Source: Steroidobacteraceae bacterium (lineage in GTDB: Bacteria > Pseudomonadota > Gammaproteobacteria > Steroidobacterales > Steroidobacteraceae). Taken from it: DNA of 58,842 bases. Below are positions 25,529-33,493 of this stretch, piece by piece. The stretch is taken from assembly GCA_025458865.1 (NCBI GenBank), contig JALORP010000016.1, positions 1-58,842 of the forward strand. Direction: 5' to 3'. Below the pieces are notes generated by a model. It was not told the origin of the DNA and searched no databases. It worked only from the letters and a program-made list of their open reading frames with translations. The position numbers and the translations under genes were made by a program. Within the stretch, counting starts at the first letter, position 1, and each line of letters begins with the position of its first letter.

Positions 25529-27394
25529 TCAGCCAGGGCCGAGCCTGAACCGCAGGCGCAGGCCGACGCGCGTCTCGCCGCCGGGCGGCGGCTCGTAGCG
25601 CCAGCTGGCGATCGCAGCGAGCGCCGAGGAGTCGAAGACACCCCTGGGGTCGGCGTCCACGATGCGTGCGTCGCGCGGCCGGCCGTCGGCGCTGACCGTG
25701 AACTCAACCTCCACCCAGCCCTCGATGCCGCGGGACGCCGCCCGCTGCGGATAGACCGGCGCGGCGTGGGCGATGCGCACCAGCGTGGACTCCAGCTGCA
25801 CGCCGGCGACGCTCGACGGGCGGGGGGCCGCCGGGGCGGCTTCCGCGCGCGCCTCGAGCAACTGTTCAGGCGAGGCGAGGCCTGCCGCGGCCGCGAACAG
25901 CTTCTCCGCCTCGGATGCCCGTCCTTCCGCGGCGACCCGCTTCGCCTGCGCGAGCAGGCGCTCGCCCAGAAGCGCGGCGGTGTCCGCGACGCCGTCGAAT
26001 CCAGGGTCGGAGGCGCGCAGCAGGTCGAGGTAATGCTGGGCGGAGTCGCCGGCAGGCTCGGTGAGGCGGCCCTGCGCGAGGCGCTGGTTGGCGAGCGCGA
26101 GCAGCCGCGCGCGCTCCTCACGCTCCGTGGCCGCGCGCAGGGCGTCGAGCTGTGCCTGGATCTGCTGCACGGCCGCCGGATCCACGCCGAGCTCCGACGC
26201 GCGCGCGATCCAGCTGGCGGCCTGCACGGTCTGGCTGCCGGCGATGGCTTCACGCGCGCTGGCGATCGCGCGCTCGAACTGGAGTTCGCGGTCCGTCCTC
26301 TGGGGCGCGGCCGCCGCTGCGGTGGCCGCCGGCGGCGGGGCCGTCGCGGGCCGGCTCGGCGCGCGCAGCCGCGCGCGTTCGGCGGCCAGTTGCGTCGAGA
26401 ACTGCTCGAGGCGCGGGTGCTGCGGGTTCGCGATCCGGGCGGCGTCCAGCGCGCTGGCGGCGGCGGCGGGGTTGCCGTCGAGCAGCGCGAACTCGGTCTC
26501 CACCAGCAGCAGGTCGGCCGTGCGCGCGAGGCCGTCGAGCGCCGCCGCGTTGCCGGTGTCCTTCGCAAGCACCGCCCGGAACGACTCGATGGCGTTGCGG
26601 CCGGCGGGCTCGGCGTAGCGACCCTCCTCCAGCGCCCGCTCCGCTTCACCAAGCAGCCGCTCGATCTCGGCCGCCTGGGCCAGGTCCTGGGCCCGGGCCT
26701 GGGCCGCGGCAGGCGTCCTTGTCGCACCCGCGGCAGGCAAGGGCGGCTCTTCCCGTGCGTCCCGGGGCGCCTGGAGGTACAGGGCGGCGGCGGCGACGAC
26801 GACGAGCAGCAAGCCCGCGATCGCCGCCATGCGCCCGAGCCCCCGCAGCGGCGGTGGGGAGCTGGCCCTGGGCCCGGTGGGCGCCGGAGCAGTCGGGGGC
26901 GGCGTGCTCGCCGCCGCGACGGGCTTCGCGGGCGCCGCAGGCTTCGGGGGCGGCTGCTCGCCGAGGCGCCGCACGCCGGCCTCGACGAAGGTTCGCGCCC
27001 GATCCTCCGAGAGCGGTTTGTGCAGGAAGCGGAAGATCGCACCGGAGGAGATCAGCGCGGACAGCGCGGCCTCGTCGTCCCGGCGGCCGGTCACGAGGAT
27101 GGGCAGTCCCGGGAACTGTCCACTCAGGCTCTCGACGATCCTGCCGGTGTCGTGGCCGGTGACCGCCACGTCGATCAGCAGCACGCTCGATGGCGCCGCC
27201 AGCAGGAGTTCAGCGGCCTGGGAGGCGTCGCTGGCACGCCAGAGGCGGTGACGGTCCTTGAGCGCGCTGCGCAGCAGGTCGAGCATCGCGTCATTGGTCG
27301 CAACGGCGATGACGTTGCCGGCGGCGTCACGCGAGGCGCTCTGGAACGCGGGCGTGTCGGCTGGCAGACCAGACTGGGAGGCTCGTTTCGGCAC
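25529..27394 (-). CDS. Receiver-like domain / TM / helical repeat / TonB fusion protein
   Basis: A 621-aa protein with an unusual domain order. Residues 27-143 look like a response-regulator receiver fold (VIAVATNDAM start, SSVLLIDVAVTGHD with Asp75 as likely phospho-acceptor, ILVTGR, RFLHKP with Lys126). A Pro/Ala linker (148-182) leads to one helix (189-207), then about 300 residues of Ala-rich TPR-like helices (ASALDAARIANPQHPRLEQF, QHYLDLLRASDPGFDG), and finally a TonB C-terminal domain (about 530-621: APVYPQRAASRGIEGWVEVEF, FDSSALAAIASWRYEPP). The GTG at 27394 is my start, because the receiver begins soon after; no strong ribosome site is seen. No ExbB/ExbD genes are near. A TonB fused to a cytosolic receiver is not a standard energy transducer. 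Confidence 0.75.
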   Translation of the reverse strand: MPKRASQSGLPADTPAFQSASRDAAGNVIAVATNDAMLDLLRSALKDRHRLWRASDASQAAELLLAAPSSVLLIDVAVTGHDTGRIVESLSGQFPGLPILVTGRRDDEAALSALISSGAIFRFLHKPLSEDRARTFVEAGVRRLGEQPPPKPAAPAKPVAAASTPPPTAPAPTGPRASSPPPLRGLGRMAAIAGLLLVVVAAAALYLQAPRDAREEPPLPAAGATRTPAAAQARAQDLAQAAEIERLLGEAERALEEGRYAEPAGRNAIESFRAVLAKDTGNAAALDGLARTADLLLVETEFALLDGNPAAAASALDAARIANPQHPRLEQFSTQLAAERARLRAPSRPATAPPPAATAAAAAPQRTDRELQFERAIASAREAIAGSQTVQAASWIARASELGVDPAAVQQIQAQLDALRAATEREERARLLALANQRLAQGRLTEPAGDSAQHYLDLLRASDPGFDGVADTAALLGERLLAQAKRVAAEGRASEAEKLFAAAAGLASPEQLLEARAEAAPAAPRPSSVAGVQLESTLVRIAHAAPVYPQRAASRGIEGWVEVEFTVSADGRPRDARIVDADPRGVFDSSALAAIASWRYEPPPGGETRVGLRLRFRLGPG

Positions 27395-27734
27395 GGTGAG
27401 TCGGTGGACGGTCCTTGAATTTGCGCGAAATCCACGTGGCGGACAGTGGCTACCGAGCCGCTTTCGCGTGCACGGATTCTTGACAATAGCCGCCGTCGCG
27501 GGCGAGACACAGGTCCCGTTTCGCCGTCGCAGCCTGTGAACCAGTTCAAAAATCGCCAGCTGGCCAAGCGGTTGGGAAGGTCGACTGGCAGGGCCGTCCG
27601 GCGGCCTCGTGGCCTGTTGCGCCGATGTCTCACCGGGGGCGGCTCGAAGACCGGGGCTGCCCTTATGTGAAACTCGACAGGCGGCTGGCGGCATGCCTAA
27701 CGTGCTCCGGCACCGCTCGAAGGACATCGCTCCC
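27395..27734. other. Divergent intergenic region
   Basis: 340 bp between the TonB fusion gene (minus) and the 27735 gene (plus). TTGACA at 27480-27485 is a consensus -35 hexamer for the plus strand, but the position 17 nt on (CGAGAC) is a poor -10. I see no hairpin, repeat or convincing small gene. Confidence 0.35.
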
Positions 27735-28205
27735 ATGCGCGAAATGGTCTTCACGTCCAGCCTGCCGGTCGAACACCACCGCGAGCTGGAGTTGCTGTTG
27801 TTCTTCAATCGCCGACAGGATGCGGTGCGCCCCGGAATCGTGGCGGCCATCGACCGATACGGCGCTCCCGAAATCGTCAACGACGGCCGCTGCGTGCGGG
27901 TACGCGTCGCGGGGCCCACCGAGGTGCAGTGCCTGTTCGCGGTCGAACGCCACGGATCTCTGTCCCGGCCGGTCGGCCTCGTGCTCTATACCCGCGACAG
28001 CTTCGAGCACCTCACGATCCTGCACCTCGTGGTCGCCGCGGCCTACGCCGCGGACGGTCCGCTCGCCTCGCGGCGGCTGCCCCTTCGCCTCGTGCAGGCG
28101 GTGCGGCGGGTCGCGCGCCGGACCTCCGGCATCCGTCACGTCGAGCTGATGTACTCGTCCGGCCGCGGGCGCGGCGGGGCCGTCGCGCGCGCGGCCTTCG
28201 GCTGA
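27735..28205 (+). CDS. Hypothetical protein, possible GNAT-like fold
   Basis: A 156-aa protein that I do not recognise. It is rich in Arg and hydrophobics; the block VGLVLYTRDSFEHLTILHLVVAAAYA resembles the strand-helix core of GNAT acetyltransferases in shape only, and no acetyl-CoA loop (Q/RxxGxG/A) is clear. The ATG at 27735 follows AGGAC by 9 nt; an ATG at 27693 would add 14 residues. It ends 30 nt from the convergent MaoC gene. Confidence 0.55.
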   Translation: MREMVFTSSLPVEHHRELELLLFFNRRQDAVRPGIVAAIDRYGAPEIVNDGRCVRVRVAGPTEVQCLFAVERHGSLSRPVGLVLYTRDSFEHLTILHLVVAAAYAADGPLASRRLPLRLVQAVRRVARRTSGIRHVELMYSSGRGRGGAVARAAFG

Positions 28206-28235
28206 GGGCGATCCCGCGCCGTCACGCCGTGAAGC

Positions 28236-28688
28236 TCAGGCGAGCGGGCGCCGCTCCACGAGGTTGGTGCTGCGGCAGCTGAAGACGACCTCGTCCCGGT
28301 CGTTCAGCAGCTTGTATTCGAACACGACGACGCCGCGGCGCGGGTCGCTTGCCGACTCCCGCTTGCCAAGGCAGCGGGCCCGGGCGCGGATGCGGTCGCC
28401 GGCGCGCAGCGCGCGCGCAAAGCGCACGTCGTCCCACGCGACGCCGCAGATCCACGCGATGTCCGAGGCGATCTCGTGGTCGAGCCGCCGCCACAGCGCC
28501 ATGGTGTAGATGCCGGAGGCCACGACTTCGCCGAAAATGGAGTCGCGCGCCGCGTCCTCGTCCGCGTGGAACCACTGCGGGTCGTACTGGCGCGCGAATG
28601 CGACCATGTCCTCGCGCACGACCTCGTGCGTCGAGGACTCCAGCTCCTCGCCCACCAGCAGGTCCTCGAAGTAACGGCGCTCGCCCAT
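28236..28688 (-). CDS. MaoC-like hot-dog dehydratase
   Basis: A 150-aa single hot-dog domain. The motifs REDMVAFARQYDPQWFHADED and VVASGIYTMALWRRL form the hydratase 2 active-site loop (Asp...His, then the ASGIYT helix). The family hydrates or dehydrates enoyl-CoA; the acyl chain is unknown. Its start overlaps by 2 nt the start of the divergent EEP-family gene, so the promoters must lie inside each other's coding regions or use leaderless mRNAs. Confidence 0.85.
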   Translation of the reverse strand: MGERRYFEDLLVGEELESSTHEVVREDMVAFARQYDPQWFHADEDAARDSIFGEVVASGIYTMALWRRLDHEIASDIAWICGVAWDDVRFARALRAGDRIRARARCLGKRESASDPRRGVVVFEYKLLNDRDEVVFSCRSTNLVERRPLA

Positions 28689-29739
28689 GACATCCAGCCC
28701 TCCGGAAGGCGCGCACTATGTCGGCAGCGGGCCCGCGCCCGCAACCCCGCCGTCCCGGGCCCGCCGACGCGCCCGGATCGCGGCCCTCGCCGTCGCCTTG
28801 GCGGCAGGCCTCGTGGGCGCGCTCGCGGCGCTCGCGGATCTCGCGTGGTGGCTCGAGCTGTTCGCGCACTTCCGGCCGCAGTACGCGCTGGCGCTCCTGG
28901 CCTCGGGCGCCGCCCTCGTCGCGCTCCGCGCCCGCGCGGCGGGCGTCGCTGCGCTGCTGCTCGCCGCCGTCAACGCGCTGCCCCTGCTGCACTACTACCA
29001 TCCGCGGCCGCCACCGGGGCCGCCGGGGCCTGAGCTGCGCGCAGTGCTGGCCAATGTCTGGTACCGCAATGCAGACCCCGGGCGCCTGCTGGCATGGTTG
29101 CGCGAGTCGCCGCCCGATGTCGCGGTGCTGCTCGAGGTGACCCCACAGTGGCGCGCAGCGATCGCGGCGCTCGCGGACGTGCTCCCCTACCAGGCGCACT
29201 CGGCCGGCGTGCTGGTGGCGAGCCGGAGGCCCCTCGGCGCACTGCGCGCCGTCGAGTTCGAAGGCGAGGATGAGGGCGCGCTGGTGTTCACGACGGAACT
29301 CGCCGGCGTGCCGGTCACGGTCATCGGGGCGCATGCCAGCTGGCCGCTGGGAGCCGTCGTCGCGGCGCGGCGCGGCGCGCAGCTCGAGACGCTCGCCGGC
29401 CTCGCGCGCGAGGCGCCGGGACCGGTGCTGCTGCTCGGCGACCTGAACCTCACCGCGTTCTCGCCGCATTTTGCACGGCTGCTGGCCGGCGGCAACCTCG
29501 CCGACTGCGCCGCCGGGCGAGGCTTCGTGCCGAGCTGGCCGGTGTCCTTCCCGCCGCTTGGGCTGCGCATCGACCACTGCCTGCACGGCCCGGGACTGGC
29601 GCCGGCCGTCCTGCGGAACGGGCCGCGGATCGGCTCGGACCACTACCCGCTGGAGGTGACGCTTCGCGCAGCCACCGCAGCGCGCGGTCCCGCCGGTGGC
29701 CTCAGGAGCGGGTCGGCGCTCCCGACATCCCGCCGGTGA
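28687..29739 (+). CDS. Membrane-anchored endonuclease/exonuclease/phosphatase (EEP) family protein
   Basis: A 350-aa protein. Three N-terminal hydrophobic helices (about residues 25-100) precede an EEP catalytic domain: ELRAVLANVWYRNADP, PDVAVLLEVTPQW (metal-binding Glu), VTVIGAHASWP, LLLGDLNLTAFSPHF (Asp/Asn), RIDHCLHGP, and GSDHYPLEVTL with the catalytic Asp-His. The active site faces the periplasm if the helices place it there. The family cleaves phosphodiesters in nucleic acids or lipids; the substrate is open. It overlaps the convergent DUF502 gene by 38 bp. Confidence 0.82.
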   Translation: MTSSPPEGAHYVGSGPAPATPPSRARRRARIAALAVALAAGLVGALAALADLAWWLELFAHFRPQYALALLASGAALVALRARAAGVAALLLAAVNALPLLHYYHPRPPPGPPGPELRAVLANVWYRNADPGRLLAWLRESPPDVAVLLEVTPQWRAAIAALADVLPYQAHSAGVLVASRRPLGALRAVEFEGEDEGALVFTTELAGVPVTVIGAHASWPLGAVVAARRGAQLETLAGLAREAPGPVLLLGDLNLTAFSPHFARLLAGGNLADCAAGRGFVPSWPVSFPPLGLRIDHCLHGPGLAPAVLRNGPRIGSDHYPLEVTLRAATAARGPAGGLRSGSALPTSRR

Positions 29740-30298
29740 GCACGAGGCGCATGGCGGTCTCGACGGGCAGGTCGAGTGGCTCGAGCTGCTCGCGCGGCAG
29801 CAGCAGGGTGTAGCCGCCGATCTGGTAGCTCATCGGGAAGTACACCGCGACCGTGCCCTCCGCGCCAGGCCCGAGGCCGAGCTCGCCCGCGTCGTCCCGG
29901 GTCACGAAGCCCACGACGCGCGCCTCGCCGAAGCGGGCCAGCACCACCCGGCGCAGCTCGCGCTTCTCGCCGCCCGTCGGAAGGAAGCTGGCGAAGTCGC
30001 GCACCGCGCCGTAGACGCTCTTCACGATCGGGATGCGTTCCATGAGCGCCTCCCAGGCCGCGAGCAGGCGGCGGACCAGGAACGCGTTGACGGCGACGCC
30101 CGCCGCGATCAGCAGCAGGACGGCGGCGACGATCCCCATGCCGGGCCGGTAGAGGTCCTCGGGCACCACCAGCATGATCGCGCGGTGGAGCAGTGCCTCC
30201 ACGGTAGTGCCGAGCCACCACAGCAGCCACAGCGTCAGGGCGATCGGCAGCACCACCACGAGGCCGCGCACCAGCGCGGCCCAGAGCTTGTTCAGCAT
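29702..30298 (-). CDS. DUF502 family inner-membrane protein
   Basis: A 198-aa protein with two N-terminal helices (residues 11-31 and 53-73) and a soluble C-terminus. Landmarks of DUF502: ALVRGLVVVLPIALTLWLLWWL, ERIPIVKSVYGAVRDFASFL, RRVVLARF, GFVTRD, and VYFPMSYQIGGYTLLLPREQ. The function is unknown; the family is widespread. It has its own upstream region at 30299-30372. Confidence 0.88.
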   Translation of the reverse strand: MLNKLWAALVRGLVVVLPIALTLWLLWWLGTTVEALLHRAIMLVVPEDLYRPGMGIVAAVLLLIAAGVAVNAFLVRRLLAAWEALMERIPIVKSVYGAVRDFASFLPTGGEKRELRRVVLARFGEARVVGFVTRDDAGELGLGPGAEGTVAVYFPMSYQIGGYTLLLPREQLEPLDLPVETAMRLVLTGGMSGAPTRS

Positions 30299-30372
30299 GT
30301 CAGCCTCCCGAGGACTCCCGGCAGCGCGCCGGGGCAGGCGCTGGCATCATAAGCGAGCCGCCGCCACCGGAG

Positions 30373-30918
30373 ATGCCCGAGGCCATGGATTCCGCCTTCA
30401 CCCTCCAGCCGGTGACCCGGGCCGACGTTCCCGAGCTGCTCGCCCTCATCCGCGAGCTCGCCCGCTTCGAGCGGCTCGAGCACGAGGTCGTGGCGACCGA
30501 GGCGCTGCTCGCGGAGGCCCTGTTCGGCGCGACCCGCAATGCGGAAGCGCTGATCGGACGCAAGGGCGGCGAGGCCGTCGGCTTCGCGCTCTGGTTCCAC
30601 AACTTCTCCACCTTCGTCGGCCGCCGCGGCCTGTACCTGGAGGACCTCTACATCCGCCCCGAGCACCGCGGCCGCGGCTACGGCAGGGCGATGCTCACGC
30701 ACCTCGCGAGGCTCGCCCTGGAGCGCGGCTGCGGCCGGATGGAGTGGGCGGTGCTCGACTGGAACGTGCGGGCGGAGGACTTCTACCGTAGCCTCGGCGC
30801 CGAGCCGAAGTCCGAATGGCGGATCTTCCGCCTCGCCGGCCCGGCCCTGGCCGCCACGGCCTCATCCAGCGGGGCGCCTGATGCGAATGGACAGCAAACC
30901 CCGGAGGAATCGCCGTGA
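30373..30918 (+). CDS. GNAT N-acetyltransferase, diamine/thialysine acetyltransferase-like
   Basis: A 181-aa GNAT protein. Motif A is intact (YLEDLYIRPEHRGRGYGRAMLTHLA, with the RGRGYG acetyl-CoA loop), and the blocks ALWFHNFSTFVGRRGLYLEDLY and MEWAVLDWNVRAEDFYRSLGAEP are characteristic of the spermidine/spermine acetyltransferase (SSAT) branch. A polyamine or thialysine substrate is thus likely by family. An ATG at 30385 is an equally good start. Its TGA overlaps the GTG of the lipocalin gene, so the two are translationally coupled. Confidence 0.85.
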   Translation: MPEAMDSAFTLQPVTRADVPELLALIRELARFERLEHEVVATEALLAEALFGATRNAEALIGRKGGEAVGFALWFHNFSTFVGRRGLYLEDLYIRPEHRGRGYGRAMLTHLARLALERGCGRMEWAVLDWNVRAEDFYRSLGAEPKSEWRIFRLAGPALAATASSSGAPDANGQQTPEESP

Positions 30919-31463
30919 ACCCGACCACCCGCGTGCTGGGAGTCGCCCTGCTCCTCGCCGCCCTCACCGGATGCCGATCCATGCCTGAGCCGATGCCCAC
31001 CGTCGATTACGTGGACCTGCCCCGATTCATGGGCGACTGGTACGTCATCGCCAACATTCCAACCCGCATCGAGCGCGGGGCGCATAACGCCGTCGAGACC
31101 TACCGGCTCGACGATGACGGCAGCATCGCCACGACCTTCACCTTCAATGCCGGCGGCTTCGACGGTCCGCGCAAGGAGTACAACCCGCGCGGCTTCGTGC
31201 GCGACACGAAGACCAACGCGACCTGGGGCATGCAGTTCATCTGGCCGATCAAGGCCGAGTACCTCGTCGTCTACCTCGACGAGAACTACACCCAGACCGT
31301 CATCGGCCGCAGCGCGCGCGACTACGTCTGGGTCATGGCCCGCACGCCGCAGATCCCCGAGGCCGACTACCAGGCGATCCTCCGCCGCCTCGGCGAACTC
31401 GGCTACGACCTGTCCAAGGTCCAGCGCGTCCCGCAGCGCTGGTCGCCGACTCCGGCGAACTGA
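30915..31463 (+). CDS. Lipocalin family outer-membrane lipoprotein (Blc-like)
   Basis: A 182-aa protein. The signal ends LTGC at about residue 20, so it is probably a lipoprotein. The lipocalin fold is clear: FMGDWYVIANIPTRIERGAHN with the invariant GxW, DGSIATTFTF, WPIKAEYLVVYLDENYTQTVIGR and the late ARDYVWVMARTP. Bacterial Blc-type lipocalins bind lipids such as lysophospholipids and serve under envelope stress. The start is a GTG with GGAGG 7 nt upstream. It is followed 2 nt later by the rhodanese gene. Confidence 0.9.
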   Translation: MNPTTRVLGVALLLAALTGCRSMPEPMPTVDYVDLPRFMGDWYVIANIPTRIERGAHNAVETYRLDDDGSIATTFTFNAGGFDGPRKEYNPRGFVRDTKTNATWGMQFIWPIKAEYLVVYLDENYTQTVIGRSARDYVWVMARTPQIPEADYQAILRRLGELGYDLSKVQRVPQRWSPTPAN

Positions 31464-31465
31464 CC

Positions 31466-31894
31466 ATGATGAAACGCCTGCTGGCGCTGTGCGCCGCGCT
31501 CGCCGTCCTGCCGGCCCTGGCGGAGGCGCCTGCCGTGCCGCTCGAGCCGGTTGCCCCCGCCGCGCTGGAACAGCGTCTCGGCGAGGCCGACCTCGTGGTG
31601 CTGGACGTGCGCTCGGCCGAGGAGTTCGCGGCCGGCCACGTCCCGGGTGCCATCAACGTTCCCTACGACCAGGTCGCGGGACGCCTCGCCGAGCTCGCCG
31701 GCGCGAAGGACAAGGACGTGGTGCTGTACTGCCGCAGCGGCCGGCGCGTCGAGGTTGCCGCGGGCGTACTGGCAAAGAACGGTTTCACGCGCCTCTCGCA
31801 TCTCGAGGGCGACTTCCCCGCCTGGAGCAAGGCTGGTCTTCCGACGCAGGCCACCGCGCCCGCGGCTCCCGCGACGGCCGTCGCGGCGCCTTAG
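31466..31894 (+). CDS. Exported rhodanese-like protein
   Basis: A 142-aa protein with a signal peptide (residues 1-20) and a single rhodanese domain: VVLDVRSAEEFAAGHVPGAINVPY and the active loop VLYCRSGRRVEVAA with the catalytic Cys. Periplasmic rhodaneses transfer sulfur or serve in redox repair; the substrate is unknown. The tail is Ala/Pro-rich. It is the third gene of the GNAT-lipocalin-rhodanese run. Confidence 0.88.
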   Translation: MMKRLLALCAALAVLPALAEAPAVPLEPVAPAALEQRLGEADLVVLDVRSAEEFAAGHVPGAINVPYDQVAGRLAELAGAKDKDVVLYCRSGRRVEVAAGVLAKNGFTRLSHLEGDFPAWSKAGLPTQATAPAAPATAVAAP

Positions 31895-31915
31895 CGCCGC
31901 CGGGCCCCGGCCCGC

Positions 31916-32335
31916 TCAGCCCAGCTTCGCCCTGATCCGCGCCGCGTGCTCCGCGAGCACGGCGGGGTCCGCCATCGCGCCCGACGTCATCCGCATGTCC
32001 TTGCCGTGGTAGCGCGGCACGATGTGGAAGTGCAGGTGGAACACCGTCTGGCCGGCGGGGGCGCCGTTGAGCTGGGCGATCATGACGCCAGGCGCTTCGA
32101 AGGCGTCGCGCACCGCCCTCGCCACGCGCTGCGTGGTGCGGATCGTGGCGGCGAGCGCCTCGGCGGGCAGCTCGAAGATGTCCTGCCCGGGCGTTTTCGG
32201 GACCACGAGGGTGTGACCCTCTGCCTGCGGCATGATGTCCATGAACGCGAGGGTGTGCTCGTCCTCGTAGACCTTGTGGCAGGGGACCTCGCCGCGCAGG
32301 ATCCGCGCGAAGATGTTCGAGGGATCGTAGGGCAT
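31916..32335 (-). CDS. HIT family hydrolase
   Basis: A 139-aa nucleotide-binding hydrolase with the histidine triad QTVFHLHFHIVPR near residue 100 and the family opening IFARILRGEVPCHKVYEDEHTLAFMDI. HIT proteins of this Hint/PKCI-like type cleave AMP-lysine and related phosphoramidates. It is convergent with the rhodanese gene; a GGGTCAGACACC-type motif lies just upstream of its start (near 32350). Confidence 0.9.
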   Translation of the reverse strand: MPYDPSNIFARILRGEVPCHKVYEDEHTLAFMDIMPQAEGHTLVVPKTPGQDIFELPAEALAATIRTTQRVARAVRDAFEAPGVMIAQLNGAPAGQTVFHLHFHIVPRYHGKDMRMTSGAMADPAVLAEHAARIRAKLG

Positions 32336-32381
32336 CGCTCGCTCCGGGGTGTCTGACCCGTCGAGGATAGCAGGCGCCGCC

Positions 32382-33353
32382 TCAGCGACCGAGCCGGCCG
32401 GTATCGAGGTCGATGCTGCGGATGCAGTGGTCCGGCCAGCGTGCGCCGCGAGGCTCGGCCGGATAGGGCCACATGCGGTACGACCCCTCGCGCAGCACCG
32501 TGGCGGCCTTCTCCCCGAGGACCAGGTGGTCGATCGGCGGGCGCGGCTTCTCGCCGGGCCGGCACGAGACCGGCCGCACGCCCGCTCCCGCGTTATTCAG
32601 GCGGGCGCCGGGCGGGTCGCCGTCGTCGATTTCCGGCCAGATCGCGGCGGTTCGCCCGGCGTCGTCGCGGGCCGGGCCCTGCTCGCGGCCCAGCTGCCGG
32701 TTGAAGTCGCCGACGACGATGAACGGAACGCCCTCGCGGGCGCGGTCGTCGATCCAGGCCTCGAGCGCCGGCACCTGTCGCGAGAGGACCTCGCAGGGCT
32801 GGCGGCCGGCGGTGAGCGGGTCCCAGGCGCAGCCGGACTTCAGGTGGACCGACAGCAGGCGCAGCGCGCGCGGCGTGCCCGGGAAGAGCGTGAGGTCCGC
32901 GCCCCAGCGCACGTCGTCGTTCGCGAGCCCCAGCGCGCGGTAGTCGGCGTTGCAGCGGTGCGGCAGCCCGCGGCGCACGGCGAAGCCGGTGTTCTGGACG
33001 TGGCGGCGGGCGGTGAAGCAGAAATCGTGCGAGGGGAACAGGCGCCGCGCGGCCGCCACGCCGTCCACCTCCTGCAGCGCGACGACGTCGGCATCCACGG
33101 TCGCGGCGAAGGCGGCGAGCCGTCCGAGGTCCTCGTCGCTCCAGCGCCTCTCCGTTCCGAGGTTGCAGTAGAGCGCCCGGTCGTCGCCCCGGGCCCGGCG
33201 GCCCTCGGGGAGGCAGTCGGCCATCAGCGCGTCGAACTCGCCAGGCTCGAGCAGCCACTCCGCGTTCCAGGTGGCGATTCGCAGCGGCTCCACGGCCTGC
33301 TCCGCGCAGGCCGGCAGCGCCACGAGCCCGAGCATCGCGAACAGCGCACGCAT
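32382..33353 (-). CDS. Exported EEP-family phosphohydrolase
   Basis: A 323-aa protein with a signal peptide (residues 1-18, cleaved near PACAEQ). The EEP domain shows LRIATWNAEWLLEP, VVALQEVDGVAAARRL (metal Glu), LLSVHLKSGC (catalytic His), FIVVGDFNRQLG (Asp-Asn) and the end WPDHCIRSIDL with the Asp-His. A Cys-rich loop (HLKSGCAWDP...QPCEVL and PVSCRPG) suggests disulfides in the periplasm. Start ATG 33353 has AAGGGA about 8 nt upstream. It is the second EEP protein in the window; the two share little beyond the motifs. Confidence 0.85.
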   Translation of the reverse strand: MRALFAMLGLVALPACAEQAVEPLRIATWNAEWLLEPGEFDALMADCLPEGRRARGDDRALYCNLGTERRWSDEDLGRLAAFAATVDADVVALQEVDGVAAARRLFPSHDFCFTARRHVQNTGFAVRRGLPHRCNADYRALGLANDDVRWGADLTLFPGTPRALRLLSVHLKSGCAWDPLTAGRQPCEVLSRQVPALEAWIDDRAREGVPFIVVGDFNRQLGREQGPARDDAGRTAAIWPEIDDGDPPGARLNNAGAGVRPVSCRPGEKPRPPIDHLVLGEKAATVLREGSYRMWPYPAEPRGARWPDHCIRSIDLDTGRLGR

Positions 33354-33493
33354 GCTTCCGCTCCCTTCGTGAAAGTCCCGCGCGCAAGGGTACACGCTGC
33401 CGGTCACGCCGGGGCCACCCCGGGGGAATCCGGTTGCGGCCACGGCCGCCGGCGTCGTATAGACGGCCGGGGGCCGCCGGGAACGGAGGGGGG

